32,369 nucleotides of DNA from Lachnoclostridium sp. (lineage in GTDB: Bacteria > Bacillota > Clostridia > Lachnospirales > Lachnospiraceae), in contig JAETRR010000060.1 in assembly GCA_021770065.1 (NCBI GenBank), positions 1 to 32,369 on the forward strand, in the 5' to 3' direction. The notes under the pieces were generated by a model that did no database searches, was not told where the DNA came from, and worked only from the letters and a program-made list of their open reading frames with translations. Numbering within the stretch: the first letter of the stretch is position 1; each line of letters starts with the position of its first letter. Made by a program: the position numbers and the translations under genes. Positions 25,106 through 32,369 of this stretch are shown here, piece after piece.

Positions 25106-25134
25106 TTAAAAACATATGTTCTGTATGCTAAAAT
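25106..25134 (+). promoter_or_regulatory. LexA-like box inside a promoter for the 90-residue ORF
   Basis: AAACATATGTTCT (25110-25122) resembles the Firmicutes LexA site CGAACATATGTTCG. It lies between a weak -35 (TTAAAA, 25106-25111) and an extended -10 (TGCTAAAAT, ending 25134), 17 bases apart. The downstream ORF starts at 25175. SOS control is an inference strengthened by the similar box at 27510. Confidence 0.55.
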
Positions 25135-25174
25135 AGAGACACCAATCAGTGAAAAAGAAAAGGGAGATGATTCT

Positions 25175-25447
25175 TTGGAAAGTATTCTGTGTGTTAATAT
25201 TCCGGTACAGATGATTTCCTGTACCGATACAAATGGTAAAATTACGCCCTTACGTTTCCGGTTTCGTGACAAAACCGGAGAGCTCATAACCGTTACAATC
25301 GATAAAGTGCTGTCTGAAAATCAAGACAAAAACCGGGTGGGAGTGAATTTTTCATGTGCCGCTGTGATCCATGGAGCAAAAAAGACCTTCGCTCTCTGGT
25401 ACAGTTATTTTACCCATGAATGGCTGCTCTCCCACCTATATGTCTGA
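25175..25447 (+). CDS. Small hypothetical protein convergent with the YolD-UmuC cassette
   Basis: A 90-residue ORF with a TTG start at 25175, about eight bases after AGGGAG. No domain was recognised; the sequence mixes polar and aromatic residues, with a motif-like [19 protein letters not shown] and a C-terminal [18 protein letters not shown]. It has no signal peptide or membrane helix. It converges on the YolD gene with a 12-bp overlap at the 3' ends. The LexA-like promoter and the position next to a Y-family polymerase suggest a DNA-damage role. The alternative minus-strand ORF (25081-25287) lacks such signals. Confidence 0.6.
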   Translation: MESILCVNIPVQMISCTDTNGKITPLRFRFRDKTGELITVTIDKVLSENQDKNRVGVNFSCAAVIHGAKKTFALWYSYFTHEWLLSHLYV

Positions 25448-25882
25448 CATTTCCATACTCCGGAACATCTCTCCCCTGATTGAGAAAAGATAATCTATGG
25501 GGAGGGATGTTCCGTCCGTAAAAATGATCCGGCGTTCATACTCACTTATTCTTTTCACTCTGCCGCAGACGGTCACATAGGCTCCTCCATCTTTTTTGTC
25601 ATCCGGCTGAAAATATACGGCCTCGATTTCCGGTTCCTGCTCCAGATTCTCCCTGATTCGCTGAATCTGTTCATCCAGCTGCCTTTTTCTGTCCTCGCCA
25701 AGCTCAATAAAAGAATCTGTCAGGCGTGCCGTTTCCTGAATGGCCTCGCTGTGTCCCGTAAGAGCCGCAAAAGGTGAAAACTGCGCCGCGCGATTCAAAA
25801 GAGACATGGGCGGATGCTTTTTTGATACATGGTGAGGAAGATTGATAATGTCATCGTATCTATGTTCATTCTTCAAACTCAT
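25436..25882 (-). CDS. YolD-like protein, partner of the Y-family polymerase
   Basis: A 148-residue protein with the YolD-like pattern: an N-terminal part with [22 protein letters not shown], then a charged helix, then a beta-rich C-terminal part ([25 protein letters not shown]). YolD-like proteins are encoded directly after UmuC/UvrX genes in Firmicutes and are taken to aid or control them; their mechanism is not settled. It overlaps the polymerase gene by 4 bp (ATGA at 25879-25882), so it is translationally coupled. Confidence 0.85.
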   Translation of the reverse strand: MSLKNEHRYDDIINLPHHVSKKHPPMSLLNRAAQFSPFAALTGHSEAIQETARLTDSFIELGEDRKRQLDEQIQRIRENLEQEPEIEAVYFQPDDKKDGGAYVTVCGRVKRISEYERRIIFTDGTSLPIDYLFSIRGEMFRSMEMSDI

Positions 25883-27405
25883 GCTTTATGCCCTCCAATC
25901 TGACTATTGCGCTCTATCGCAGTACTTCCTTCCTGCAGACTTGTTCCCTTTAAGATGGCATTTTTCCCGAATCTTTTCTTCACGGAAAGCATGGCCTCCT
26001 GCAGCCGCCTTTCCTTGGAGAGCCTCTCCTCCTCCTCGCTTCTTTCTTTTTCCAATGCCGTATAATCCGTAAACAGGTCCAATTGTTCAAACTGCCCCTT
26101 TTCTGCAGTCTGTGATTCCTCAATCAAATGATTCGCCGCAAGCGTGACACGGCGGATAAAGAGATTGGGATTGACGATCCGGTCATACAATTCCATAACG
26201 GCATCCGTAATCATCTGAGCGGACGAAGTCGGACGGCCAAGACCTGCTGTTCCATGTGCATGCTTGGGTACTCTTCTCCCATAACGGTCTGTTGTAACTT
26301 CCCCTTTATAGCCGCTTCTTATTTTGGCATCGGAAAGGTTATCCCTGTCATAGCCAATCGTAAGAACTACCTGATCTGTCACCAGTTTCTTTTCCACGAG
26401 ATCCAGAGCAAGCAGATCGGCCATTTCCCGTACAATCAATTTTCCTTTTTCAAAATCGTAAGGACATTTGAGCACCTGGCCGGAACTGATGCTGTTCTCC
26501 TCCGGCTGATATGCCTTAATCAAATCCATCGTGACCGGCTCCCAGCCCCAGGCGTGATCAATCAAAAGCTCGGCATTGACCCCGAACATGCGATAGAGAA
26601 GTTCCTCATTGTGGTAATCAAGATCTCCCCCCAAAGAACAGCGTGCAATATCCCCCATTGTAAAGAGGCCGGCAGCCTCCAGTTTTTTCTGATAGCCGTG
26701 TCCGATTCTCCAAAAATCGGTGAGCGGGCGGTGATCCCACAAAAGCCTGCGATAGCTCATCTCATCCAGTTGTGCAATCCGTACCCCATGTTCATCCGGT
26801 TCTACATTTTTTGCCACAATGTCCATTGCCGCCTTACACAGATAAAGATTCGTGCCGATTCCGGCAGCTGCGGTAATTCCGGTGCTGTCAAGTACATCCC
26901 GTATTATTTTCGATGCCAGCTCTTTTGCTGTCAGCCCGTAGGTTTTCAGATAATGGGTTACGTCCATGAACACCTCATCAATCGAGTAGACATGCATATC
27001 CTCCGGCGCAATATATTTTAAATAGGTATTGTAAATTTTCGTGCTGTACTCCAGATAAAGAGCCATTCTCGGCGGAGCGATCAGGTAGGCAATCTCCAGT
27101 TCCGGGTGCTCTTTAAGTTCCGGCGCAAGATAGGAGGAACCGGTAAATTGCCTCACACAAACTCTGCTTTTCCGCTCTCTATTCGCCTCCTTTACCTTCT
27201 GAACCACTTCAAACAGCCTTGGCCTTCCGGGAATGCCGTATGCCTTCAAAGACGGCGATACCGCAAGACAGATCGTCTTTTCCGTCCTCGAAATGTCCGC
27301 AACTACAAGATTTGTGATAAGCGGATTTAACTGTCTTTCCACACACTCAACAGACGCATAAAATGATTTTAAGTCGATGGCAATATAAACGGGATTTTCA
27401 TTCAT
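25879..27405 (-). CDS. Y-family DNA polymerase (UmuC/UvrX type)
   Basis: A 508-residue translesion polymerase. Catalytic acidic residues are visible: D11 in [13 protein letters not shown] and D143/E144 in YSIDEVFMD, separated by the family's usual distance. Helix-hairpin-helix and little-finger regions follow. A sliding-clamp-binding peptide QLDLF is at residues 441-445, followed by a charged tail. ATG 27405 is chosen, because AAGGAG lies eight bases upstream; an in-frame GTG at 27414 overlaps that site. Upstream is a LexA-like promoter. The protein bypasses DNA lesions, at the cost of mutations. Confidence 0.94.
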   Translation of the reverse strand: MNENPVYIAIDLKSFYASVECVERQLNPLITNLVVADISRTEKTICLAVSPSLKAYGIPGRPRLFEVVQKVKEANRERKSRVCVRQFTGSSYLAPELKEHPELEIAYLIAPPRMALYLEYSTKIYNTYLKYIAPEDMHVYSIDEVFMDVTHYLKTYGLTAKELASKIIRDVLDSTGITAAAGIGTNLYLCKAAMDIVAKNVEPDEHGVRIAQLDEMSYRRLLWDHRPLTDFWRIGHGYQKKLEAAGLFTMGDIARCSLGGDLDYHNEELLYRMFGVNAELLIDHAWGWEPVTMDLIKAYQPEENSISSGQVLKCPYDFEKGKLIVREMADLLALDLVEKKLVTDQVVLTIGYDRDNLSDAKIRSGYKGEVTTDRYGRRVPKHAHGTAGLGRPTSSAQMITDAVMELYDRIVNPNLFIRRVTLAANHLIEESQTAEKGQFEQLDLFTDYTALEKERSEEEERLSKERRLQEAMLSVKKRFGKNAILKGTSLQEGSTAIERNSQIGGHKA

Positions 27406-27501
27406 GTGCAGCACTCCTTGTTTATCAATGGGCCGAATACGAGTTTACTTACAAACAGCGGCTCTATTATGGTTCTTATCCCTGAACCGGTTTGTAAAAA
27501 C

Positions 27502-27530
27502 ATTATAGCAGAATATTTGTTCGATTTCAG
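27502..27530 (-). promoter_or_regulatory. SOS-type promoter of the UmuC-YolD cassette
   Basis: On the minus strand CTGAAA (27525-27530), 17 bases and TATAAT (27502-27507) form a promoter whose spacer holds CGAACAAATATTCT (27510-27523), a close match to the Firmicutes LexA box. The leader to the ATG at 27405 is about 95 nt. It also contains GGTTC...GAACC, a weaker dyad. Confidence 0.6.
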
Positions 27531-27583
27531 TAATTATATCAAAAAATTTAAGAAATTATACCTTTCGGCACGGATCCGTGCAT

Positions 27584-27620
27584 AAAAACAGAGCGCATAG
27601 ACCGGTTTCCATACGCTCTG
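27584..27620 (-). terminator. Terminator after the nuclease lipoprotein gene
   Basis: Stem CAGAGCGTATGG / CTATGCGCTCTG in minus-strand reading (arms 27609-27620 and 27589-27600), followed by TTTTTATG. It lies about 80 bp past the stop at 27701. Between 27621 and 27700 nothing else is seen. Confidence 0.85.
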
Positions 27621-27700
27621 ACACTGTGTTGATGATTAATTATTCCAGGCTTACCTGCCTGTTCATAAATATGCCGAAAAACAGGGGAATCCCGTATCAT

Positions 27701-28828
27701 TTATGGATTACACTTTTTGCAGGGATCATACCCCATAGCAATCACATCGTCCCTGTTTCCGGAATAGAACTGTTTATTTTTTTCAGCCATCTGGTTTACA
27801 CTCCCGCAAGCAGGATAATGGAATTTCTTTGTATTTGTGTTTAATATATAGTCCGTGCCGGCCGGTGCAGGTTCCGGCTGTTCTATAGATTCCCGGGACG
27901 CTTGTGCGCCAGGCTCATTTGCATTTTGTGCATCAGGATTTATATCCCGGGGTTCTGCCGGATCCGGTTCAGCAGAAGCTAATCTGCTTTCGTCCGGATG
28001 GCTTTCACCATTGGCATAATCGATTACAATATCAGGCTGTACATTATAAACAAATACATTGAAACATATTCCATCGCCTTCATCTTCCACAGACCAGCCT
28101 TCCATCAGAACACCATAAGCCAGAAGGTCGTCATCATCAAAAACAGGAGTTACTCTATATAATACGTGGTTATCTGTTTCTTTCACATAATCAGCTATCA
28201 TATTCTCAAATGGAAGCATCCCCTGTACATTAAAATATTTCGTTCCGGTAATCAGATTCTTTTCATTTGCATTTTCCCCTGACAGCTGATACCCGACCAG
28301 ATGGCATCTATTGTACAAATATCTGCCGTCTACATTATCATATTTAACCGTCTGCCACCCGGAAGGCTTTATCTGCCCAATATCGCCGCGCTCTTCTGTC
28401 GGCATAATATCCTGCCCCACATTGGCGCAGGCAGCTCCACAGCGTCCCAATTCATCCAAATCAGAATAATACTCAAAGGATTCTGTCGGAAGATTCGTCC
28501 TGGTGAAAAAAGGAATATTATCATTCATTACAACATACGGCTCACCGGTATAATCAGGAATATCAACAGAAGATTCCGGTTCAAAGCTGGTAACAATTTC
28601 ATCTATAGAAAGAACTTTTTCTATCTGTTCCTCTGCAGGCGAGTCCTCTTCTTTCTCCTCTATCGGTTCTTCTTCTATCTTCTGAACCTCCCCAGCTTCT
28701 GGTTCCGAAGCCGGAGCAGCAGAACCTCCGCAAGCCGAAACAGCCAGCATAATGGCCGGCAGACAGATTAACAGGAAAACAACTTTACTGATTTTTGCGC
28801 TTATATGTCTTTCGTGTAATCTTCTCAT
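27701..28828 (-). CDS. Secreted DNA/RNA non-specific endonuclease lipoprotein
   Basis: A 375-residue predicted lipoprotein: basic N-terminus, hydrophobic VVFLLICLPAIMLAV, lipobox C33 (AVSAC). An acidic linker (about residues 42-75) precedes the nuclease domain (about 90-265), with the beta-beta-metal centre YNRCHLVGYQL (catalytic H176 expected) and GENANEKNLITGTKYFNVQGMLPFEN. A Pro/Glu-rich stretch leads to a C-terminal zinc-binding-like module (H337, C341, C370, C373; KFHYPACG...DPCKKCNP), as in Ada-type domains. ATG 28828 is chosen, with GGAGG seven bases upstream. It overlaps the upstream partner gene by 44 bp. Confidence 0.9.
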   Translation of the reverse strand: MRRLHERHISAKISKVVFLLICLPAIMLAVSACGGSAAPASEPEAGEVQKIEEEPIEEKEEDSPAEEQIEKVLSIDEIVTSFEPESSVDIPDYTGEPYVVMNDNIPFFTRTNLPTESFEYYSDLDELGRCGAACANVGQDIMPTEERGDIGQIKPSGWQTVKYDNVDGRYLYNRCHLVGYQLSGENANEKNLITGTKYFNVQGMLPFENMIADYVKETDNHVLYRVTPVFDDDDLLAYGVLMEGWSVEDEGDGICFNVFVYNVQPDIVIDYANGESHPDESRLASAEPDPAEPRDINPDAQNANEPGAQASRESIEQPEPAPAGTDYILNTNTKKFHYPACGSVNQMAEKNKQFYSGNRDDVIAMGYDPCKKCNP

Positions 28829-29198
28829 GTGAGGTTCCTCCAAATTCTTTTGTATCTGCAGCTTCCCAATCCAGTTTTAAATCCAGATCCAGGTATGTGT
28901 CCGCCGGATATATCCGATTCCAATAGTAAACGATTATGGCCTCTATCTTATCCTCATATGTTTTCAGAGGGATATTTTCCACAAAGCAGTAACTGTCTTC
29001 TGGAGCACATTCAAATAAGTCATCTTCTACAATAACTTTATCCGAAACTGTGCCGAAAAGCTTTGAGGAATATGTATTCATCCAGATTTTCCCTTCCACA
29101 GCGGCCAGCATATCTTTTAAAACAGCCTCATCCCTGCTCTGCCGTCTGTGGTTAAATAACATGCCGTTGTTATCATCTATGCAGATAAAAATTGTCAT
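28785..29198 (-). CDS. Conserved hypothetical protein upstream of the nuclease
   Basis: A 137-residue cytoplasmic-looking protein with no signal peptide. It begins MTIFICIDDNNGMLFNHRRQSRD and includes an aromatic-rich stretch CFVENIPLKTYEDKIEAIIVYYWNRIYPADT. I recall similar proteins placed beside this nuclease in Lachnospiraceae, some labelled ribonuclease Z, but no zinc-hydrolase motif is visible and I do not assign that activity. The end overlaps the nuclease gene start by 44 bp, so the two are co-translated. Start ATG 29198 has AAGGAGAG upstream and a strong promoter at 29234-29262. Confidence 0.75.
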   Translation of the reverse strand: MTIFICIDDNNGMLFNHRRQSRDEAVLKDMLAAVEGKIWMNTYSSKLFGTVSDKVIVEDDLFECAPEDSYCFVENIPLKTYEDKIEAIIVYYWNRIYPADTYLDLDLKLDWEAADTKEFGGTSHEKITRKTYKRKNQ

Positions 29199-29233
29199 AT
29201 CAGATTCTCTCCTTGTGTGTTTTCATTTAATAA

Positions 29234-29262
29234 ATTATACCACATCAATATTTTATATCCAA
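29234..29262 (-). promoter_or_regulatory. Sigma-A promoter of the nuclease pair
   Basis: On the minus strand TTGGAT (29257-29262), exactly 17 bases and TATAAT (29234-29239), about 30 bp before the ATG at 29198. No operator-like dyad was seen. Confidence 0.75.
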
Positions 29263-29373
29263 TAAAATATATTGTTTGATTACCTTTCCTAAATTGCTGG
29301 CATTTTTCCGCGCAATACTTAAATGAAAAACAAAAATATTATTTTTTATTTATACAGATAAAATTCGTAATTA

Positions 29374-29434
29374 AAATATTGACTACCAAGTCTATTTATG
29401 TTATGATTTAAAAAAGACCTACTGGTCAATATTT
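29374..29434 (+). promoter_or_regulatory. tetR promoter with two TetR-type operator dyads
   Basis: TTGACT (29379-29384), 17 bases and TATGAT (29402-29407) form the promoter. Two related 12-bp dyads, GACTACCAAGTC (29381-29392) over the -35 and GACCTACTGGTC (29416-29427) just past the -10, are enclosed by a perfect outer repeat AAATATTGAC / GTCAATATTT. This layout is typical of autoregulation by the TetR protein encoded downstream. Confidence 0.75.
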
Positions 29435-29449
29435 GGGGGCGGTGAGTTC

Positions 29450-30073
29450 ATGAAGCGTGAAGAAAAAAATCAGCAGACAAAAAGACGGATTATCGAAGGT
29501 GCGTTGTCTGAGTTTTCAGTACAAGGGTATGCGGCGGGTTCAACCAATACAATATGCGGTGTCCAAGGCATCTCAAAAGGCATCATATATCACTATTTTG
29601 AAACAAAGGATGTATTATATCTTGCTTGTGTAAAAGAGTGTTTCCAGCGCCTGACAGAGTATATTCGGGAGAATATGCCGGATCGGGATGGCGCGGAGTA
29701 CAGTTTAGAGGACTACTTCTCGATCCGCACAAAATTTTTTTATTCCTATCCAGTCTACCAGCGTATTTTTTGCGAGGCAGTGATTTCGCCGCCTGCTCAT
29801 TTGCGCAGTGAGATTCAAAAGTGCAGGCAGGACTTTGACCAGCTCAATATTCAAATTTTAGAGCAGCTTTTGACATCGTTCTCTTTGCGTCCAGGCATCT
29901 CAAAAGATGATGTTATTGAAATTTTCCGTCAATTCCAGGATTTCATCAATATCCGTTATCAGATGTCAAATACTGAAGGCCAGACATTTTACGCCCATGA
30001 AGAAAAATGCCGCCAGACACTGGATATTTTACTCTATGGCGTGATAGAAAGGAAAGAAACAAAAAATGACTGA
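29450..30073 (+). CDS. TetR-family repressor of the MATE efflux gene
   Basis: A 207-residue TetR-family protein. The N-terminal helix-turn-helix lies at about residues 10-55 (RRIIEGALSEFSVQGYAAGSTNTIC, then GISKGIIYHYFETKDVLY, the family's signature end). The C-terminal part should bind a ligand and dimerise; it has no further recognisable motif. The start ATG 29450 follows GGGGGCGGTGAG. The stop overlaps the MATE start by 8 bp, so the repressor and the pump are co-expressed from the operator-bearing promoter. The ligand is unknown, most likely a toxic compound exported by the pump. Confidence 0.92.
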   Translation: MKREEKNQQTKRRIIEGALSEFSVQGYAAGSTNTICGVQGISKGIIYHYFETKDVLYLACVKECFQRLTEYIRENMPDRDGAEYSLEDYFSIRTKFFYSYPVYQRIFCEAVISPPAHLRSEIQKCRQDFDQLNIQILEQLLTSFSLRPGISKDDVIEIFRQFQDFINIRYQMSNTEGQTFYAHEEKCRQTLDILLYGVIERKETKND

Positions 30074-31448
30074 AAAAAAATTGCAGAAACAATCCGTGTT
30101 AGAGGATATGCCTCCCAATAAAGCCATCATAAAATTAGCAATTCCCGCCACGCTGGCCCTGCTGGCCAAGGCCGTCTACAATCTGGTGGATACCGCCTAC
30201 ATCGGGATGCTGGATAATGACCTCGCCATGGCGGGCGTGGGGGTCACAGTCCCCCTGCTGCTGATTATGGTATCCATTGAAAATATCTTCGCGGCAGGCG
30301 CCGCCGTCCTGGCGGGCCGCCAGCTGGGAGCCAAGGATCAGGAGGGAGCCGGCAGCACAGTCACCACCATTGTCGGCGTTTCGGTCATCATTGGTGCGGC
30401 GCTGTGTGTTGGAGGCATTGTCTTTCTGGAGCCGTTGATGCGGGCTTTTGGCGCTACCGAAGCCTCCCTGCCCTACGCCAAAGACTACGCTTTTTGGATG
30501 TTTATCGCCGCCCTGGCCAACCTGCCCGCCCAGAGCATGAATTGCGCCGCCCGTGCGGAATCCTCAGTGAAGATTTCCTCCATCGCCGTCATTACCGGTG
30601 CAGCCCTCAACATCATCCTGGATCCTGTTTTCATGTTTGAGCGGGGCTTGAACCAAGGGGTAGCCGGAGCCTCTCAGGCCACCACGGTATCTCAGTTCAT
30701 AACCTTCTTTATCCTCACCTGGTTCTACGCCAGCGGACGATCTGTCATCAAAATTAAGGCCAGGTCTTTCCACCCCACCTGGAAATTTATCCGGGATGTA
30801 GCCGTCATCGGCATCCCTACTGCTGTGATCCAGATCTGTCTGGCTCTGGCGGCCTCCCTAACCAACATCGCCGCCAAGGGCCTGCCCCAGTCCGACGAGA
30901 TCATCGCGGCCTACGGCGTGGTCCAGCGGTTAGTTCTCATCGGCTGTTATGTGGTGATGGGCTTCATGCAGGGCTATCAGCCGGTGGCGTCCTACGCCTT
31001 TGGAGCCAAGTACGAGGAGCGGTTCCACCAGTCGGTGCGCTTTGCTATCAAGGGTGCGCTGGTGCTGACGGTACTGGTGGAGTTAGTCTATATCCTGCTG
31101 TCCCAGCCGCTGATCCTGCTGTTCAACCGCAATCCAGTCATTGTGGACTACGGCAGGCGGCTGCTGATCTCCCAGGTGGCCCTCTACCCTGCCTTCGGGC
31201 TTTGCTATATGATGACTATCACCTACCAGACCATCGGCGCGTCCCGGTACGGGCTGTTCCTCTCTCTGCTCCGCCAAGGATTGTTCTATGTGCCGTTTAT
31301 TTTAATTCTACCAAGGCTGTTTGGCGTCAACGGCATTTATTTTTCTCAGCCCGCCGCCGATGTCCTGACAATACTCGTGTGCTTGTGTTCCGTCAAATCT
31401 ATGAAAATTACCGCGTCGCATAACATGGGTGCACTGCAAGGAGGATGA
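30066..31448 (+). CDS. MATE-family multidrug/metabolite efflux transporter
   Basis: A 460-residue integral membrane protein, the usual MATE length (about 450, 12 helices). The family pattern is visible from the N-terminus: PATLALLAKAVYNLVDTAYIG, then GVGVTVPLLLIMVSIENIF and GAAVLAGRQLGAKD; the second half repeats it around VVQRLVLIGCYVVMGFMQGYQPVASYAFGAK. It exports compounds using a sodium or proton gradient. It overlaps tetR by 8 bp. The gene is visibly more GC-rich than tetR and the rest of the window from about 30140 to 31260, with GC-ending codons, which suggests a different origin. Substrate unknown. Confidence 0.93.
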   Translation: MTEKKLQKQSVLEDMPPNKAIIKLAIPATLALLAKAVYNLVDTAYIGMLDNDLAMAGVGVTVPLLLIMVSIENIFAAGAAVLAGRQLGAKDQEGAGSTVTTIVGVSVIIGAALCVGGIVFLEPLMRAFGATEASLPYAKDYAFWMFIAALANLPAQSMNCAARAESSVKISSIAVITGAALNIILDPVFMFERGLNQGVAGASQATTVSQFITFFILTWFYASGRSVIKIKARSFHPTWKFIRDVAVIGIPTAVIQICLALAASLTNIAAKGLPQSDEIIAAYGVVQRLVLIGCYVVMGFMQGYQPVASYAFGAKYEERFHQSVRFAIKGALVLTVLVELVYILLSQPLILLFNRNPVIVDYGRRLLISQVALYPAFGLCYMMTITYQTIGASRYGLFLSLLRQGLFYVPFILILPRLFGVNGIYFSQPAADVLTILVCLCSVKSMKITASHNMGALQGG

Positions 31449-31453
31449 AATAT

Positions 31454-31937
31454 ATGAAGCCTGTTATCATCACCATCAGCCGCCAATTTGGAAGCGGCGG
31501 CCGAGAGAAGCAATGACCGTTTCTTTGCCCACAGCTCCTCCGTTTCTTTCGACCCATTGAATATGTCATTGGATGACCGAATGTTTTTTGCCCAAGTCGA
31601 AACGATCCGCAACCTGGCGCAGCAGGGTTCCTGCATCATCGTGGGACGAGGCGCAAACCGTATATTAAGAGATCACGAAGGTGTACTGAATGTCTTTATT
31701 TACGCAGAAAGAGAGATTCGGTTGAGAAGAGTGGCGGAAATCTATCACGTCCCGGAAGGACAGGCAGAGAAAGTCTTAAATGCCGCCGATAAAAACCGGG
31801 CATCCTACATAAAGCATTATACAAACCAGGTGTTTGGCAAAGCAGAAAACTACCATCTTTGTATTGACAGCGGAAAAATAGGGATAGAAGATTCAGTTAG
31901 AGTCATTGAAGCTGTCTACCGAACATTATTCAAGTGA
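31454..31937 (+). pseudogene. Cytidylate-kinase-like gene with an internal deletion and frameshift
   Basis: The N-terminus MKPVIITISRQFGSGGRE (ATG 31454, AAGGAGG upstream) is the P-loop start of the cytidylate-kinase-like family. After GGRE the frame ends at KQ-stop, while the +1 frame continues as EAAAERSNDRFFAHSS, DDRMFFAQVETIRNLAQ, IIVGRGANRIL and on to the stop at 31937. The middle segment expected between these parts is missing. The junction falls in GGCGGCCGAGAG, sequence compatible with both sides, so deletion between short repeats is likely. Such genes often follow MATE genes in Clostridia. The product should be inactive. Confidence 0.85.
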
Positions 31938-31976
31938 ATAGAAGCTTTAACTTACTGTGTAAACTGAAATTTCGAT

Positions 31977-32186
31977 TTAATTGTTACTTTTCAACCATTT
32001 TATATATTCACTTTGCCTTCCATCCCAATGACAATATATGCATCTTCCATTTTTGAAAACATGGGCACAATTTGGATAGCCATAAAGGATATGGGCACAT
32101 TCAGGACATAATGCAATCATTTTTGAAGATGATTTAAGAAATTCACTTCCACATTCATCACAAATAGAGTATTTATCTTTGCTCAC
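31977..32186 (-). CDS. Small zinc-ribbon-like hypothetical protein
   Basis: A 69-residue protein if started at GTG 32186; an in-frame TTG at 32207 would add seven residues. Neither start has a convincing ribosome binding site, although GGGGGG lies just before the GTG. Four CxxC-type pairs occur (CDEC, CPEC, and the more spaced C...C around NCAH and CIYC), so it probably binds two zinc ions. The C-terminus is KWLKSNN. Function unknown; it could bind nucleic acid or protein. It converges on the cytidylate-kinase pseudogene. Downstream of its start, 32208-32369 shows no gene. Confidence 0.6.
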   Translation of the reverse strand: MSKDKYSICDECGSEFLKSSSKMIALCPECAHILYGYPNCAHVFKNGRCIYCHWDGRQSEYIKWLKSNN

Positions 32187-32369
32187 AATACCCCCCACAA
32201 GTTCCAATTTGTTGTTCTAAATAGTGTCTGCTGATTAAGCAAAAATTAGCAAATTCCAGTTCTCATATCTACTCCCAGATTGGAACAGATATAAAAAAGC
32301 GCAAAGTATTCGTTTCTGTATTTTAAACAGATTCGTCACGAATACAGATAATGCGATAGAGGTAAGCTG

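Noticed and set aside
25081..25287. 68-residue minus-strand ORF overlapping the 90-residue plus ORF
   Set aside because: It lacks a ribosome binding site and covers the plus-strand LexA-like promoter; the plus ORF has better signals.
1..32369. A classic defence, toxin-antitoxin or prophage island
   Set aside because: The Rpn fragments, UmuC cassette and secreted nuclease hint at DNA-processing functions, but no integrase, phage structural gene, toxin-antitoxin pair or defence module was recognised.
32208..32369. Near-repeats of ATTCGT and ACAGAT at the right edge
   Set aside because: Short matches in AT-rich sequence at the window end; not enough to propose an element.

Overview
The window reads as a chromosomal segment of a gut-type Clostridia, most likely Lachnospiraceae (Blautia or a near relative). 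This is inferred from low-to-moderate GC, strong AGGAGG-type ribosome binding sites, many sugar-isomerase/FGGY-kinase/ABC modules, Rpn-type nuclease genes, a VanW protein and a UmuC-YolD cassette. No rRNA, tRNA, CRISPR array, phage module or complete insertion sequence was recognised.

Layout. (1) 1-5000, minus strand: the 5' end of a response regulator gene, then an L-arabinose unit araR - araA - FGGY kinase, with a promoter and AT-rich operator-like palindrome upstream of araR. No araD is present here. (2) 5110-6640: an Rpn/PD-(D/E)XK nuclease-family gene split by a 132-bp palindromic repeat. (3) 6590-17780: a nine-gene minus-strand sugar locus, in transcription order sugar isomerase (COG2407 type), transketolase N half, transketolase C half, FGGY kinase (GlpK-like), periplasmic-type sugar-binding lipoprotein, DUF2291 lipoprotein, RbsA-like ATPase, RbsC-like permease, RbsD-like mutarotase. 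A LacI-family regulator is divergent at its head. The gene set describes uptake, anomer conversion, isomerisation, phosphorylation and transketolase cleavage of a pentose. The sugar is not determined; D-apiose is a candidate because an isomerase-kinase-split transketolase pathway is known for it. (4) 17880-23900: a secreted VanW protein, a hybrid sensor kinase, an AraA-fold isomerase with its own promoter, and a DUF378 membrane protein whose last codons come from a second copy of the palindromic repeat. (5) 23900-27550: a decayed second Rpn gene, a 90-residue ORF, and a YolD-UmuC cassette, with LexA-like boxes in front of both the ORF and umuC. (6) 27580-29270: a secreted nuclease lipoprotein and its overlapping partner gene. 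(7) 29370-32190: an autoregulated-looking TetR-MATE efflux unit, a cytidylate-kinase-like pseudogene with an apparent microhomology deletion, and a small zinc-ribbon protein.

The most unusual signal is not a gene. A palindromic repeat abuts the ribosome binding site of four sugar genes (near 1795, 7089, 13181 and 16528). At the head of the nine-gene operon its arms are arranged so that one strand can pair with either of two partners, one of them adjoining the ribosome binding site. A second repeat family (5967-6098 and 23885-24040) has broken one gene and re-ended another.
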